Source: Bodo saltans | Lineage: Eukaryota; Euglenozoa; Kinetoplastea; Eubodonida; Bodonidae | NCBI GenBank assembly: GCA_001460835.1 | Contig: CYKH01000544.1 | Coordinates: 1 to 49,896 of the forward strand | Reading direction: 5' to 3' | Length of the DNA stretch: 49,896 bases | Made by a program: the position numbers and the translations under genes | The notes under the pieces: generated by a model | What the model was told of the DNA's origin: nothing | Seen by the model: only the letters and a program-made list of their open reading frames with translations | Databases searched by the model: none | In this document: positions 1 through 9,588 of the stretch, in pieces | How positions within the stretch are numbered: the first letter of the stretch is position 1 | Layout: each line of letters opens with the position of its first letter

Positions 1-207
1 ATTCCGCTCACCGTGACCACAATCAACGAAGTGGCGGACCTCGGGCTGACCAGCTCCCGCTCGTCGGCGAGCGAGGACGGCGTGCAGGCGTCGAAGGCAG
101 CAACCGCTGTGGAGGAAATGGCCTCGAGGAGCGCCAGCCCAACGCCCTCGAAAGCACATCCGGTGCCGCTGATATCACTTGACGACATCGACGATGTTGA
201 ACTGTAG
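1..207 (+). CDS. C-terminal end of an unidentified protein (5' end outside window)
   Basis: The frame is open from the first base and ends at TAG 205-207, so only the last 68 residues are visible. The GTG at 13 is just an internal codon. The visible tail is rich in Ser, Ala and Pro and ends in an acidic stretch (LDDIDDVEL), like a disordered C-terminus. No domain can be recognised, so no function is offered. A polyadenylation-type AT-rich spacer follows. Confidence 0.55.
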   Translation: MPLTVTTINEVADLGLTSSRSSASEDGVQASKAATAVEEMASRSASPTPSKAHPVPLISLDDIDDVEL

Positions 208-653
208 ACCTGCAAAAATAGAGTGTTTTTGAATGTTCGTTCCCTTTCTGTTTCATATCAATAAATAGTGAATACCTCGTGTGTCCTTGACAGGACCGTT
301 GCAAGTTGAAGTTGACATGTTTGAACCAACCCTCTTTTTATTTTTGTCCTTTTTTCGAGTATTGTGTCTGAAGAATCTCCTCACCACTGTTTGGCAGCAG
401 CATCTCTTTTTTCAAGACTCCTTTCACAGTGTGCCGCCGCTTCTCAACCTTGCTTCCTTGAACGGTTTTTTTTTTTGATTTTTTTTTGTGTGTAACTCCC
501 ATCGTACGCTCGATCCTTGCTCCGCCCACCCTCGAACAAAAACGCGTCAGTACTCCGCTAATTGCTAAGTATCTGCTCGTTCGTCGTCGCACGAGTTTAC
601 CTGCTGGTTTTGATGTGGCTGTTTGTTCGTTTGTGTATTCGTACACTGTGAAG
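208..653 (+). other. intergenic spacer with trans-splicing signals
   Basis: AT-rich spacer between the partial gene and the phosphatase gene. It holds a long T-rich tract (about 461-487) typical of a spliced-leader acceptor region. The first AGs after it precede the ATG at 654. The longer open frame that begins at TTG 486 is probably 5' UTR because it has no ATG before 654. I see no RNA gene here. Confidence 0.5.
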
Positions 654-1526
654 ATGGAGAAACTTAAGAAACTTGTTCTCCTAAAGCAAAAAAGAGATCG
701 GATCGACTGCGTGGGCATCCCGATTGCAGCAGCAGTTCGCCAACATGAAGCCTCCTCACTGCTGCCTGCGTTTCCATTCTTCTTCATTTCCAGTGCAGCC
801 GCCGCGTCGGTTGATAATATCAGCGAAACGTGGAGAAACGTAGGCTCGATCAGACTTGTTCTGATCACCGCAGCCACTCTTCCACTGCCTGCAAGTACTC
901 CCTGTCCCCTACCAACTGATCCCAGCTGTGCACGCAAGTTGCTCGCAGACGCCATTGTTCTCGAGAGTCCTGAAACGGTTCCTATAGATCCAGAAATGAT
1001 CACATCCTGGCTCGACTGCATTGCAAAACGAGAAGCGTTGTTTGAAGAGTCGCTGCAGCTGCAGCCCCCGTCGAATTGCGACGATGCTATCGTGGTGCCA
1101 GTGTACTTTCTCAGAATTCCAATGCAAGACAACGGCTCCCAGCGGCTTTCAGAAGTGATGCGAGGCATTACGGCATTCATCGACGGATGCTGCGCAAGAT
1201 CAGAAGGCTCGTTAGGCAACGTCTTGTCTAAGAATGCGAGAGCCCTTCGCGCCACTTGTTGGCCGGCAACCATGGCAATCGATGGGAATGGAGATGATGA
1301 TGAGGAGCAAGTGGGCATGTTAGTGCATTGCCTTCAAGGCATCTCAAGAAGTGTCTCGGTTGTCATTTGGTACTTGGTGGAGACTTTGTCAACGCTTCCC
1401 AACCCTCCCACTGTAGATGATGTGCTGCGGTGGGTGCGTAGTGAGCGTCGATGTGCGTGCCCAAACCTTTGTTTCGCCGCTGAGCTTTTTTCGATGGAGA
1501 AACGACTTCACAAAAATCGACTGTAA
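654..1526 (+). CDS. dual-specificity protein phosphatase
   Basis: A 290-residue protein starting at the first ATG in frame (MEKLKKLV). The C-terminal half matches the dual-specificity phosphatase fold. Asp159 in the IPMQDN segment sits where the family has its general acid. The signature HCLQGISRS carries the nucleophile Cys226 and phosphate-binding Arg232 (HCX5RS). It is followed by a helix (VVIWYLVE) and a final segment (VRSERRCACPN) that matches the usual 'kRp..nPN..F' end of the domain. The catalytic residues look intact, so it should dephosphorylate Ser/Thr/Tyr proteins, possibly MAP kinases, though the substrate cannot be read from sequence. The N-terminal ~110 residues are not recognised. 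A MAP kinase lies four genes downstream, but co-location means little in a polycistronic unit. Confidence 0.8.
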   Translation: MEKLKKLVLLKQKRDRIDCVGIPIAAAVRQHEASSLLPAFPFFFISSAAAASVDNISETWRNVGSIRLVLITAATLPLPASTPCPLPTDPSCARKLLADAIVLESPETVPIDPEMITSWLDCIAKREALFEESLQLQPPSNCDDAIVVPVYFLRIPMQDNGSQRLSEVMRGITAFIDGCCARSEGSLGNVLSKNARALRATCWPATMAIDGNGDDDEEQVGMLVHCLQGISRSVSVVIWYLVETLSTLPNPPTVDDVLRWVRSERRCACPNLCFAAELFSMEKRLHKNRL

Positions 1527-1706
1527 AATTGTTGAAATGTGTGGGGGTTTTATTTTTGCCTTGCTTTCGTTGCACATTATGCTGGTCATTCGTTGCCTGG
1601 TCATTCGTTGCCGTGATAAGGCCTGTTCTACAAACTCTTGCTTATTTCAACGACATTCTTGCTTTTTTCTTGGGTCATTGTCAATTAACAAGAATTCATT
1701 ATTTCC

Positions 1707-4700
1707 ATGGCGACGCTGAAAGTGACCATTCATGAAGGCCGAGATCTGCCTGTCATGGACCGAGCCACTGGTCTCGCAGATCCGTACGTTGTGGTGTCAC
1801 TGAACTCCGAATATTATAGAACTGGGATCGATACCGGCACATGCAACCCAGTGTGGAAATTTGACTGTCGTTTTGATGCCGCCAACTTGCTCACGTTGCA
1901 AGAAGATCCTGTGGAATTTCGTGTATTCGATCACGACATTGTGACCCGCGATGATCTTATCGGTATGCTGTACATTGATCTGAATTGCATTTTAGGGCGC
2001 GAGACACCAACACTCAGCGGGTGGTTTCCACTATTTGACACAATGGCGGGTTTAAGAGGAGAACTACGGGTGACACTCAAGGTGAAGTTTCATGCGGCAG
2101 AAAATCCGACAGCCCCTCGAGTCCCTAGTCGCGTGGTGCGTCATATGGGAAGTCAATCCGTCATTACAGAAACGTTGCGACGCTTTGCTGGCTTCCTGGG
2201 CGTTGGTGGTGGATATGCCACCACAGCAACCAGCTTTCACATGACAACAGACAACGCAGCAGAAGGCTCATCCGCTCCTATTATGCCTGCTGACCAGATC
2301 TCTCCCTTATCTCCTGCCGCCCTCTCTCCCGCTATTCAATACCAAGTAGATGCTGCGGAGCTGCAGCCCATTGGCTATCTCAGACCTAATCAGCCCTCCC
2401 TTACCACAGAGGAGGAGGGCATTCACATCTTCTCCATGTCACGCCTTGATCCCTCTATCTTCCGTGTGGAGTCCGTGTTACCTATGGTAGAGGAGCTCAT
2501 CGTGAAGGCTGATCCAGAGCATTCTAAATTTACGAATTTACGCAGTAGTCGTGCCACCAACGAGGCCAGAATGTTGCAATTGTTTAAGCTTAGTGGCAAG
2601 GTGCGGCGACAGCTCACCCGGAAGGTTCTCGAGCTGCAGTGCAACTGTGTGTTGGGCTACGAAGAGAGATACGACTTAGAGCCCAATGGTATCATTGTAC
2701 GTGCATATGGGACGCCCTGTGTCGTCTCCTCCGTGAAGTTTAGCCTTCATTCGATCGATCGATTCGCTGCTGTCACGGCCTCGGCTCTGCCACTCATCCC
2801 AGCACTTCCTCCCGCAACCGCAGCCGCTGCCACGCAACCGTCGACGCCCCAGTTCAGCGGAATGGTCCTCGCAGGCACAGGATCGTCTGAGGTTCTTCAA
2901 ACATCGCCCCGAGTTCCCCACACGAGCATCGTTTCATCGTCCGGACTAGGATCACCTACCTCAAACAAAATCGGAGGCGATGACTGCCCAGTAAGCGCGA
3001 TGACAAGCGCTCAACCAACGACGGATTTTCCGCATGGCCTACCCTCCACGCCAGTTGATCTTCTCGGAATGAGTGCCAATGTTGTCCTTGATAGCTCGGC
3101 AGCTGGTGGTACCATTATCTCTTCCATGATGCAATCAATCACCACTGTACCCACGACAGCAGCAGCCCCACCACCACCGCCTCTCCCGCTGGTGGATGAC
3201 ATTGATGCCAAGCTGATTCGTGTTACCAACCACCAGCACCAGCTGACCAACAACTCATCGGGTGGCGGTGGTCTCATTGGCGCGACGTCAGTGGTAGTCC
3301 CTGCGCATCATCAGCGCTCTGCTGTCATCACTCTTACCGTCTCGGATGTCCCATCGGGAATGTTGTACCACATTGGCGGCCTCGTCTCTGCTCGCTCCGT
3401 GAAGTTAGTCTCCAAGTTGAAAAACAAATTATCTATCTCCCAAGAGCGCGACGCATGGTGGAGTGAGCTGCGTGAGGAGGTGAAGTACAATGCCCGCAGC
3501 CTCCACTGCAACGCCATCATTGGATACGAAGAGGTTGCCATGTATGACCACGAAGACGTCGTGGTGCTCTCCATCTCTGGTACTGCCGTTGTGTTGGACA
3601 CGACGTGGCTAGCGATGAGGTGTGGCCCTGAGAATTTGTACCACAGATTGGCGCATCGCCTCATTACCGGGAAGTCGTGTGCGATTTTACATTTGTATCA
3701 AGGCCATCATCAGAGTCCTCATGGCAACCACCACAACCATGCTCGCCATCATCACGGCGGCACGCGTCGTGACGACGGAACGGTGTCAGGCTTTCTCTGC
3801 ACCCTCTGCCGTCGAAAGAGTGTTCCAGAAGTGATGTTGGCGTCGTGTGCCGTGCCGCTGGATATCGCTGTGGACGGGGCACCTGTTCTCATCCAAGCAG
3901 CCGTGTCGAAAATGAAACCAAATGTGAAGGGTGCTGAGCTTGCCTTGTGTCTCTCTCAGGCGTTGCCTTTTTTGGAGTTCAGCCTCCACAAGCAGCTTAT
4001 CTTCAAGCTGCAGCTGGAACGGATGAATGCTGCATTTGGTGTCAAGGTGGAGTTTGCTGTGGGGTCTGACGTCATCATCGCGACACTCTCCGCCACGGCG
4101 TTTCGTGTGGTTGGCCTGCCCGTGCCGCAAACACCAAAGTTGGAATTTTGGGAAATTGAGCGGCTTCCCCAAGGCGCCGTTCGTAAGTTGCAAGGGGCTG
4201 TGGAGCGGGCGAAGCAAGCGGCCATATCTCGAACATCGAAGCGACGGATGACGGCCGCCATGGGAATGTCTGGCAACGCCGCTATCTCCACTACGAAGCG
4301 ACGAAGTGCAGCGGACTCGATGCTTGTCCAACGATCCCCGCAGAGTGCTGGGATGCAGCAGCAACACGGCACCACCGACGGGCTGATGACAACCGACGTC
4401 TCTGAGCAGCGAAACAATGAATCGGATGGGACATCTAGCGATAGCGGTGGGTCTCATATTGACGACGGTGCATCGCACGACACGTGGGTCTCGTCATCAT
4501 CGTCGTCGGCAAGTGACGACGGTGAAGGGGGCGGTGGAGGAAACAGCGGTGGTGCTGGTGGCCCTGGATTTGGCTCCCCAAAGAAACACAATGACGTCAC
4601 CGAGTACACAGTTGTCATCGACGACGAAGAGGAGGCGGAACTGATGGTGGGTATGATCACTGGAGATGCGACTGACGACGTTGTGAGGTTGGATGACCTT

Positions 4701-6203
4701 GTCGTGACGGTGCCGTACCTTCCCATGGAGTCCAACCGCTACTCTGGAAGCCAAGAGCGTATTATCCTCTCACGGCGATACTCTGTTCACCACGACGCGT
4801 CGTCTGGCTCAAGCGGAGCACAAAACGGAGGACTTGGTGGCAGCGGTCACCACCACATTGAAATGAACACATCATTCTTAAATCAATGCTTCCTGAATGC
4901 ACGCCTGATGTTTCTGATGCGATTGAGGAGGCTGGCAGTGTGCTGGAAAGCCACCAGTATGCACGACCTGCGGGTGTTCAATTTTCACGTTCATTGCGTC
5001 TTTGAGCCGAACACCAATGACCTTCACATGGTCCTGGACGGCCTTGTGTGCGTTGCCCATGGAGACAGTGGTGAAAGTGACAAGCGACTGCTCAACACGA
5101 TGCAGAATCGCGCATTCGATGAATGTGAGTCGCTTCTCTTTACGTCTGGACTTCCAAACCGTCAAACGTCGCCCGTGCTCATCGGTCGCGAAGATCACAC
5201 GTTTGATGGCACAGATGACGCGATGATGAATATGGGAGGGTCCCTCGGTGAAGGCACCATGACACTTCACGGCACTGCAGGCTCGTATCACGACCTAACG
5301 AATGGATTTCAAAAGCGGTGGAGGCAGTACCGGAGGACCCGCAAAGCGACGTTTTCGCGTAGCAATGCGCCGTTTAACCTCCCCTTTGCATTCCGCCGTG
5401 AATCTCCTCTCTCTACAATGAGTCTTCCCCAAGACCCCTTTGCGTTGTTAGTGGGCCGCTCCTCTGGACCTTTGTCAGAGATGAGGCCCGGTGAACGCTC
5501 TGGCATCAATGAACAGGCAAAGCGTACAGGTATGGTCCACCGCCAGCTTGTCGCATTGGGAAGCCTTGCTTCAGCAACCTTAAGAAATTTTGCTGATCGT
5601 ATTGGTATTGGATCTGAAGTCGTCCCCATGCAACAAGGCGAAGATCCGCTGACCGCACCTGGCAATGGTGGACATTCCAAATCTCGCCACAGCAGCGATC
5701 GAGTTTCATCAGTGACCAACCATCGGAACAGTGGAAGCGGCAGCATTGGCCAACAACAACAGCAGCAGCTGCAGCACAAGCCTGTTGGCGCACTTCAACA
5801 ACTGCTACAACCATGTTCGCGTGTTCCCTCAGATCGTCGAGCGTTACTTGCCTACGACGACCCTTTTTTTATCACCCCCTTGTCGTATGTTGCTGGACAT
5901 GCCATTGTGCGCTACATTTCCCGAGTATCGCATCACTTCATCCGTGAGGCGTACGAAGTGTACAGCGCAGACGAGCTGGGAGAGTTCTTTACCAATACCA
6001 ACATGGAGATTCACGGCGTGGTTCGTGCGTTGGTCAAATCCCTTGGGGGCAACGCGTTGCTTTGTCACAACGTGCAGCTGCATGAAGTGTGGGACTCAGA
6101 TGGATCTGGGTGTGCGTTCTTATGCGTCACTATCACTGGGCATGTTGCAATGGTCACCAAAGAGCATGTTCTCGAAGAAAACGTGACGTCGTACGCTTCG
6201 TGA
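1707..6203 (+). CDS. C2 domain-containing protein 5 (CDP138)-like protein
   Basis: A 1498-residue protein. Residues 1-130 form a C2 domain with putative calcium-binding Asp18, Asp25, Asp75, Asp77 and Asp82/83 (VMDRATGLADPY; VFDHDIVTRDD), followed by the GWFPLFDT segment. The rest follows the animal C2CD5 order. A YbjQ-like block lies at about 254-342 (SNEAR-like RATNEAR, VLGYEE), a second at about 541-631 (GGLVSARSVKL, DAWWSELREE, IIGYEE), a CTLCRRKSVPEV cysteine segment near 695, an ALPFLEF...MNAAFGVKVEF block at 752-801, and further blocks near 1058-1117 and 1398-1485. Human C2CD5 acts in membrane fusion of GLUT4 vesicles, so a calcium/phospholipid-dependent trafficking role is inferred. 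It is longer than the animal protein (about 1000 residues) because of low-complexity Ser/Gly/His/Gln inserts. Confidence 0.85.
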   Translation: MATLKVTIHEGRDLPVMDRATGLADPYVVVSLNSEYYRTGIDTGTCNPVWKFDCRFDAANLLTLQEDPVEFRVFDHDIVTRDDLIGMLYIDLNCILGRETPTLSGWFPLFDTMAGLRGELRVTLKVKFHAAENPTAPRVPSRVVRHMGSQSVITETLRRFAGFLGVGGGYATTATSFHMTTDNAAEGSSAPIMPADQISPLSPAALSPAIQYQVDAAELQPIGYLRPNQPSLTTEEEGIHIFSMSRLDPSIFRVESVLPMVEELIVKADPEHSKFTNLRSSRATNEARMLQLFKLSGKVRRQLTRKVLELQCNCVLGYEERYDLEPNGIIVRAYGTPCVVSSVKFSLHSIDRFAAVTASALPLIPALPPATAAAATQPSTPQFSGMVLAGTGSSEVLQTSPRVPHTSIVSSSGLGSPTSNKIGGDDCPVSAMTSAQPTTDFPHGLPSTPVDLLGMSANVVLDSSAAGGTIISSMMQSITTVPTTAAAPPPPPLPLVDDIDAKLIRVTNHQHQLTNNSSGGGGLIGATSVVVPAHHQRSAVITLTVSDVPSGMLYHIGGLVSARSVKLVSKLKNKLSISQERDAWWSELREEVKYNARSLHCNAIIGYEEVAMYDHEDVVVLSISGTAVVLDTTWLAMRCGPENLYHRLAHRLITGKSCAILHLYQGHHQSPHGNHHNHARHHHGGTRRDDGTVSGFLCTLCRRKSVPEVMLASCAVPLDIAVDGAPVLIQAAVSKMKPNVKGAELALCLSQALPFLEFSLHKQLIFKLQLERMNAAFGVKVEFAVGSDVIIATLSATAFRVVGLPVPQTPKLEFWEIERLPQGAVRKLQGAVERAKQAAISRTSKRRMTAAMGMSGNAAISTTKRRSAADSMLVQRSPQSAGMQQQHGTTDGLMTTDVSEQRNNESDGTSSDSGGSHIDDGASHDTWVSSSSSSASDDGEGGGGGNSGGAGGPGFGSPKKHNDVTEYTVVIDDEEEAELMVGMITGDATDDVVRLDDLVVTVPYLPMESNRYSGSQERIILSRRYSVHHDASSGSSGAQNGGLGGSGHHHIEMNTSFLNQCFLNARLMFLMRLRRLAVCWKATSMHDLRVFNFHVHCVFEPNTNDLHMVLDGLVCVAHGDSGESDKRLLNTMQNRAFDECESLLFTSGLPNRQTSPVLIGREDHTFDGTDDAMMNMGGSLGEGTMTLHGTAGSYHDLTNGFQKRWRQYRRTRKATFSRSNAPFNLPFAFRRESPLSTMSLPQDPFALLVGRSSGPLSEMRPGERSGINEQAKRTGMVHRQLVALGSLASATLRNFADRIGIGSEVVPMQQGEDPLTAPGNGGHSKSRHSSDRVSSVTNHRNSGSGSIGQQQQQQLQHKPVGALQQLLQPCSRVPSDRRALLAYDDPFFITPLSYVAGHAIVRYISRVSHHFIREAYEVYSADELGEFFTNTNMEIHGVVRALVKSLGGNALLCHNVQLHEVWDSDGSGCAFLCVTITGHVAMVTKEHVLEENVTSYAS

Positions 6204-6351
6204 AGTAAAACAACTTTTTACGACTTCTGTGACCCTTGGTGGCCGCAATTCTCATCACACGTTTCCAATTCCTTTTGCTTTATTTTCCCACGATGTATTT
6301 CTATGAATCTTCTTTGTTTGCTGCCTTCACCAGAACACAAGTGCACCATCA

Positions 6352-7821
6352 ATGCCTCCTCCAGGCACCATTATTCCTGGCATTGTGTTGAAAGTGTTAG
6401 CGGTTGATGGAACCACTAAAGTCTACGTGAATGTCTGTGGGCATGACTCAGTCGGTCTACCTCTCACCAAAAGCATGGACACTATTCCGAATGCCACGTT
6501 TATGGACCACCATGGATTGGATAACCTCATCATTCCTATCTCCGTGGGTGATGCACAACATCACAATCGATCCTCCGAAGCAGAGGGTGGGGGTAAAATC
6601 ATCATCGTCGACGTGGTCATCCACACTCAGATCGTCAAGAGAGTCCTTCCCACACATTCACGATACGAAGAGTTTCTGCCCAAGGTATCGGAACTAGCGC
6701 TCGATTGGGTCACGCAAGAAACTGGGATTCAGCTGTCGAAAAAGACGTGCAAAATGGTGCCAAGCATTTCGTATAAAGATCCACCTGCAAGAAAAGGAAA
6801 GGGAGAGAACGGAGCCGATGACCACTTGAGCCCAGCAGAACGACGCCAACTGGAAGAGAACATCCGCAATCGAGCCAATTCTTTGTATGAGCAACTCTTA
6901 AAGGAGACTAGCGGAAAGGCTCCAGGCCCCTCAGGTCCTCCTGTGTCCTCGTCTGGCGCGACAATTCCCGATGCACTCAAACTTCCCACTCCGTCTGGGG
7001 CGCAAAAACCTGAAGCGCCTAAGAAATTGGTTCAGGAAATGCCGGGCCCCTCCGAGCCCGTCATTCGGAAGGGATTCCTAAACAACCCAGGCAAGCGGCT
7101 CTATGACGACAAGGGCTCGACGGAAGGCGTCCTGCCCGAAGGAGCTGGAGACCCCCTCGGATACCTTCCCAAAGGCCTACGAAACCGAGTGCAAGTCATT
7201 GACACTCGGCCTGAGGCACAACCACCAAAGCCCAAACCCTCACTCCCATTTACAGTGGGAAGTGCCGACGAAGTGACCGGTGCAGAGTTTCTGGAGCAGC
7301 TATCCATGATCGACAACGTCGCCTCCAATCGTGATCCCAACGCAATGGAGGAGATGACACGAATGCTGCAAAACGAACTGTTGAAGCAGAAGAAGAATGA
7401 CAACACGACGACCTATTCCTCTGAACCCACATCCTCGTCGTCGGTAGGGGGCAGCGCAGCAGCAGCAAGCAGTCACAGCACTGGCCCCACAGTTCCTCAG
7501 GTAAAAACGTCAGCGGAAATGACCGCAGTGTTGACTCAGTCTTCCCCTACCCACCCCTCCACGATGCCATCGTCGTCGGGGTGGACTGAGACTGTGTCTG
7601 TGGATAGCACCCAAAGCCCACCACTTATCACGATTCGGTTGCTCGCGCCTGCTGCTGTGGCTGGCATGAAGGATGTTGACCTGGCGGCAGAACCAGAGTA
7701 CGTTGACGTGAACGACCACCGTGTTGTGCTGCCGTGCAGATTAGATGTAGATTCTATCAAGGCAAAGTTTGTCAAGAGCACACGTACCTTAGTCGTCACT
7801 GGAAGTGCCCAGCAAGAGTAA
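6352..7821 (+). CDS. PIH1 domain-containing protein (R2TP/dynein assembly factor)
   Basis: A 489-residue protein. Residues 1-150 resemble the PIH1 N domain: PGIVLKVL, VYVNVCGHD, an IPISVGD segment, a DVVIHTQIV segment and a basic stretch before SYKDPP. The middle is disordered (Pro/Ser/Gly). The C-terminal ~70 residues (about 420-489, ITIRLLAP to LVVTG) resemble the CS-like domain that PIH1 proteins carry at this end. PIH1 proteins are HSP90 co-chaperones of R2TP-type complexes and help pre-assemble axonemal dyneins in the cytoplasm, which fits a flagellate. Which paralogue (PIH1D1, D2, D3 or kintoun type) cannot be decided by eye. A tract ending CTTCACCAG about 20 bases upstream supports this ATG. 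Confidence 0.82.
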   Translation: MPPPGTIIPGIVLKVLAVDGTTKVYVNVCGHDSVGLPLTKSMDTIPNATFMDHHGLDNLIIPISVGDAQHHNRSSEAEGGGKIIIVDVVIHTQIVKRVLPTHSRYEEFLPKVSELALDWVTQETGIQLSKKTCKMVPSISYKDPPARKGKGENGADDHLSPAERRQLEENIRNRANSLYEQLLKETSGKAPGPSGPPVSSSGATIPDALKLPTPSGAQKPEAPKKLVQEMPGPSEPVIRKGFLNNPGKRLYDDKGSTEGVLPEGAGDPLGYLPKGLRNRVQVIDTRPEAQPPKPKPSLPFTVGSADEVTGAEFLEQLSMIDNVASNRDPNAMEEMTRMLQNELLKQKKNDNTTTYSSEPTSSSSVGGSAAAASSHSTGPTVPQVKTSAEMTAVLTQSSPTHPSTMPSSSGWTETVSVDSTQSPPLITIRLLAPAAVAGMKDVDLAAEPEYVDVNDHRVVLPCRLDVDSIKAKFVKSTRTLVVTGSAQQE

Positions 7822-8050
7822 CACTTGAACGGGTCGCGGAAAGAACTCGCTCTCCGCATCGTACAATGCAATTGTTATTATTATTAAAGTAGACCACAAA
7901 GAAAGCCCTGTTACACCTTTTGCGTGTTGTTCATTAAAGTTGTGGGACTCCCCTTGCAAAAATGTTCACTCCTGCTGCATTTTTTAGTAACGAGAACTTA
8001 GTTCAACAGCACAAAACGAAAGTGAGAGGCGACAATCTACAAAAGTGACG

Positions 8051-9235
8051 ATGTCAGCACAGCAACAGCCTTTGAAGCCTCCCGTTCCTGCACCCGGCGG
8101 CAAGGTGACCTACACTCTCCAAGGTCAAAAATTTGAGATTCCAAAGCATTTTAGCGTGACAAAAGTTGTCGGCGCTGGTGCCTACGGCACTGTTTGTGCG
8201 GCTGTTGACGGCCGCACAAAGCAGCCTGTTGCCATCAAAAAAATATCGCGAGTCTTCGATGACCTGACTGACTGCAAGCGCATTGCGAGAGAGTTGCGTG
8301 TCCTATCCTTCATCAAGCACACCAATCTTCTTCGTCTCCGAGAATTTGTCCGACCAAACAATCGTGATGCATTTGCTGATGTCTACATTGTGACGGACTT
8401 GTATGACTCGGACCTTCATCGTATTGTCAAGAGCCAACAGCCCCTTACGGATGAGCACCTTCAGTATTTTATGGCGCAAGCATTCCGTGGACTGCACCAC
8501 CTCCACACGGCGAATATTCTTCACCGTGACTTGAAGCCTAGCAACATCCTTATCAACGCGAACTGCGACATTGTTATCTGTGACTTTGGTCTCGCTCGTG
8601 GAGAGTCGTCTGGTGAACTGACTGAGTACGTGGTGACTCGGTGGTATCGTCCGCCTGAACTGCTGTCCCTGTCCTCTCACTACTCTACTGCCGTTGATAT
8701 TTGGAGCATGGGGTTGATCTTTGCAGAGCTACTCTTTGGGCGTACACTGCTTCCCGGTAAGGACTACGTCGCACAATTGACACTAGTGGTCGACCTCTTG
8801 GGCACACCCAGCGAGGAAGACATGGAGTGCCTCAGCGAGCAGGCTAGGAAGTTTATTTGCGCCCAACCCACAAAACCCGCTCGCGACTTCCGCGTGTTGT
8901 TCCCTAAGGCATCTAGCGATGGTATCGACCTACTTCGGCAACTGCTGCAGTTCCACCCCAAGCGACGCCTCACGACCGCCCAGATTTTTGAGCACCCATA
9001 CTTATCGAAGTTCAGAGACGCTGCAGAGGAAGCGGGAGCTCCTGCAAAATTTGAGGCCAATATCGAATCGAACGAGGGCACAACTGTTGCCGAGTTGCGA
9101 ACACTTCTTTGGGACGAAATCGTGAAGCAATCCGATGAGATTGTCCTCACTCCCAGAAAAGAGGGAGAATCATCGACCCCAGCAGAAGCTGCTGTGGCAC
9201 CAGCCGCCACTTCTAATCCAAGCGAAAAGAAATAA
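8051..9235 (+). CDS. mitogen-activated protein kinase with TEY activation motif
   Basis: A 394-residue kinase starting at ATG 8051; an in-frame GTG six bases earlier is not a likely start. All catalytic motifs are present: Gly-rich loop GAGAYGTV (41-48), Lys63 in VAIKK, HRDLKPSN (158-165), DFG (178-180), and the activation motif TEY (Thr191-Glu192-Tyr193) followed by VVTRWYRPPE. It is therefore an ERK-type MAP kinase activated by dual phosphorylation. Most trypanosomatid MAPKs carry TDY (family knowledge), so TEY is a useful subtype marker. The C-terminal 60 residues are Ala/Pro/Ser-rich and probably disordered. Substrates and upstream MAPKK are unknown. Confidence 0.92.
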   Translation: MSAQQQPLKPPVPAPGGKVTYTLQGQKFEIPKHFSVTKVVGAGAYGTVCAAVDGRTKQPVAIKKISRVFDDLTDCKRIARELRVLSFIKHTNLLRLREFVRPNNRDAFADVYIVTDLYDSDLHRIVKSQQPLTDEHLQYFMAQAFRGLHHLHTANILHRDLKPSNILINANCDIVICDFGLARGESSGELTEYVVTRWYRPPELLSLSSHYSTAVDIWSMGLIFAELLFGRTLLPGKDYVAQLTLVVDLLGTPSEEDMECLSEQARKFICAQPTKPARDFRVLFPKASSDGIDLLRQLLQFHPKRRLTTAQIFEHPYLSKFRDAAEEAGAPAKFEANIESNEGTTVAELRTLLWDEIVKQSDEIVLTPRKEGESSTPAEAAVAPAATSNPSEKK

Positions 9236-9444
9236 TCCATGGAAGGGTAGCTTAGGGTGTGTGAAAATGCATAACCACGACAACACAACAAAAAAAAAAG
9301 AAGAAGAAATGCGTTCGGCAATTTTTGAATCTCTGTGGAATTTCATCATGCACACGGATGAGTCTCTGACAGAGCAACTCAACGACAACAGCAATAAGCG
9401 AGCTTTGTCACATCAACAAAAACAGGCGAGAGGGGACTAAAAAA

Positions 9445-9464
9445 CGAGAAAGGGATCATTCTCG
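9445..9464 (+). repeat. inverted repeat followed by T-run
   Basis: CGAGAA pairs with TTCTCG across an 8-base loop and is followed directly by CTTTTT. It sits 10 bases before a second, longer hairpin. It could be a 3'-UTR structure. No protein or RNA family can be assigned. Confidence 0.35.
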
Positions 9465-9473
9465 CTTTTTGCT

Positions 9474-9502
9474 GTTCCCCACACAAGAGAATGTGTGGGA
9501 AC
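9474..9502 (+). repeat. intergenic hairpin, 11-bp stem
   Basis: GTTCCCCACACA pairs with TGTGTGGGAAC over a loop AGAGAA, leaving one extra C as a bulge. It overlaps the start of the coding-like relic at 9481. Confidence 0.45.
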
Positions 9503-9588
9503 TAGAGGACGGCACCAAGAAGATCCACGACATCTGCAAGTACATTGACGAGCATTCCTATCAATGCTGGCGAGAAACACGTCACTTT
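9481..9588 (+). pseudogene. coding-like relic without a start codon
   Basis: In the frame beginning at 9481 there are about 36 codons with strong third-position G/C preference (GAG GAC GGC ACC AAG AAG ATC CAC GAC ATC TGC AAG), reading VWELEDGTKKIHDICKYIDE and onward to WRETRHF. Both sides are T-rich non-coding sequence. The frame has no ATG: it is open back to a TGA near 9367 and forward to TGA 9646. It could be a remnant of a deleted gene, a gene damaged by assembly next to the gap, or chance. I do not recognise the family. Confidence 0.3.

Noticed and set aside
338-1318. 326-codon open frame on the minus strand
   Set aside because: It lies opposite the phosphatase gene with its intact HCX5R signature and has no recognisable domain; all real genes here are on the + strand.
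3786-4478. 230-codon open frame on the minus strand
   Set aside because: It is the reverse complement of the well-supported C2CD5-like gene and reads as low-complexity.
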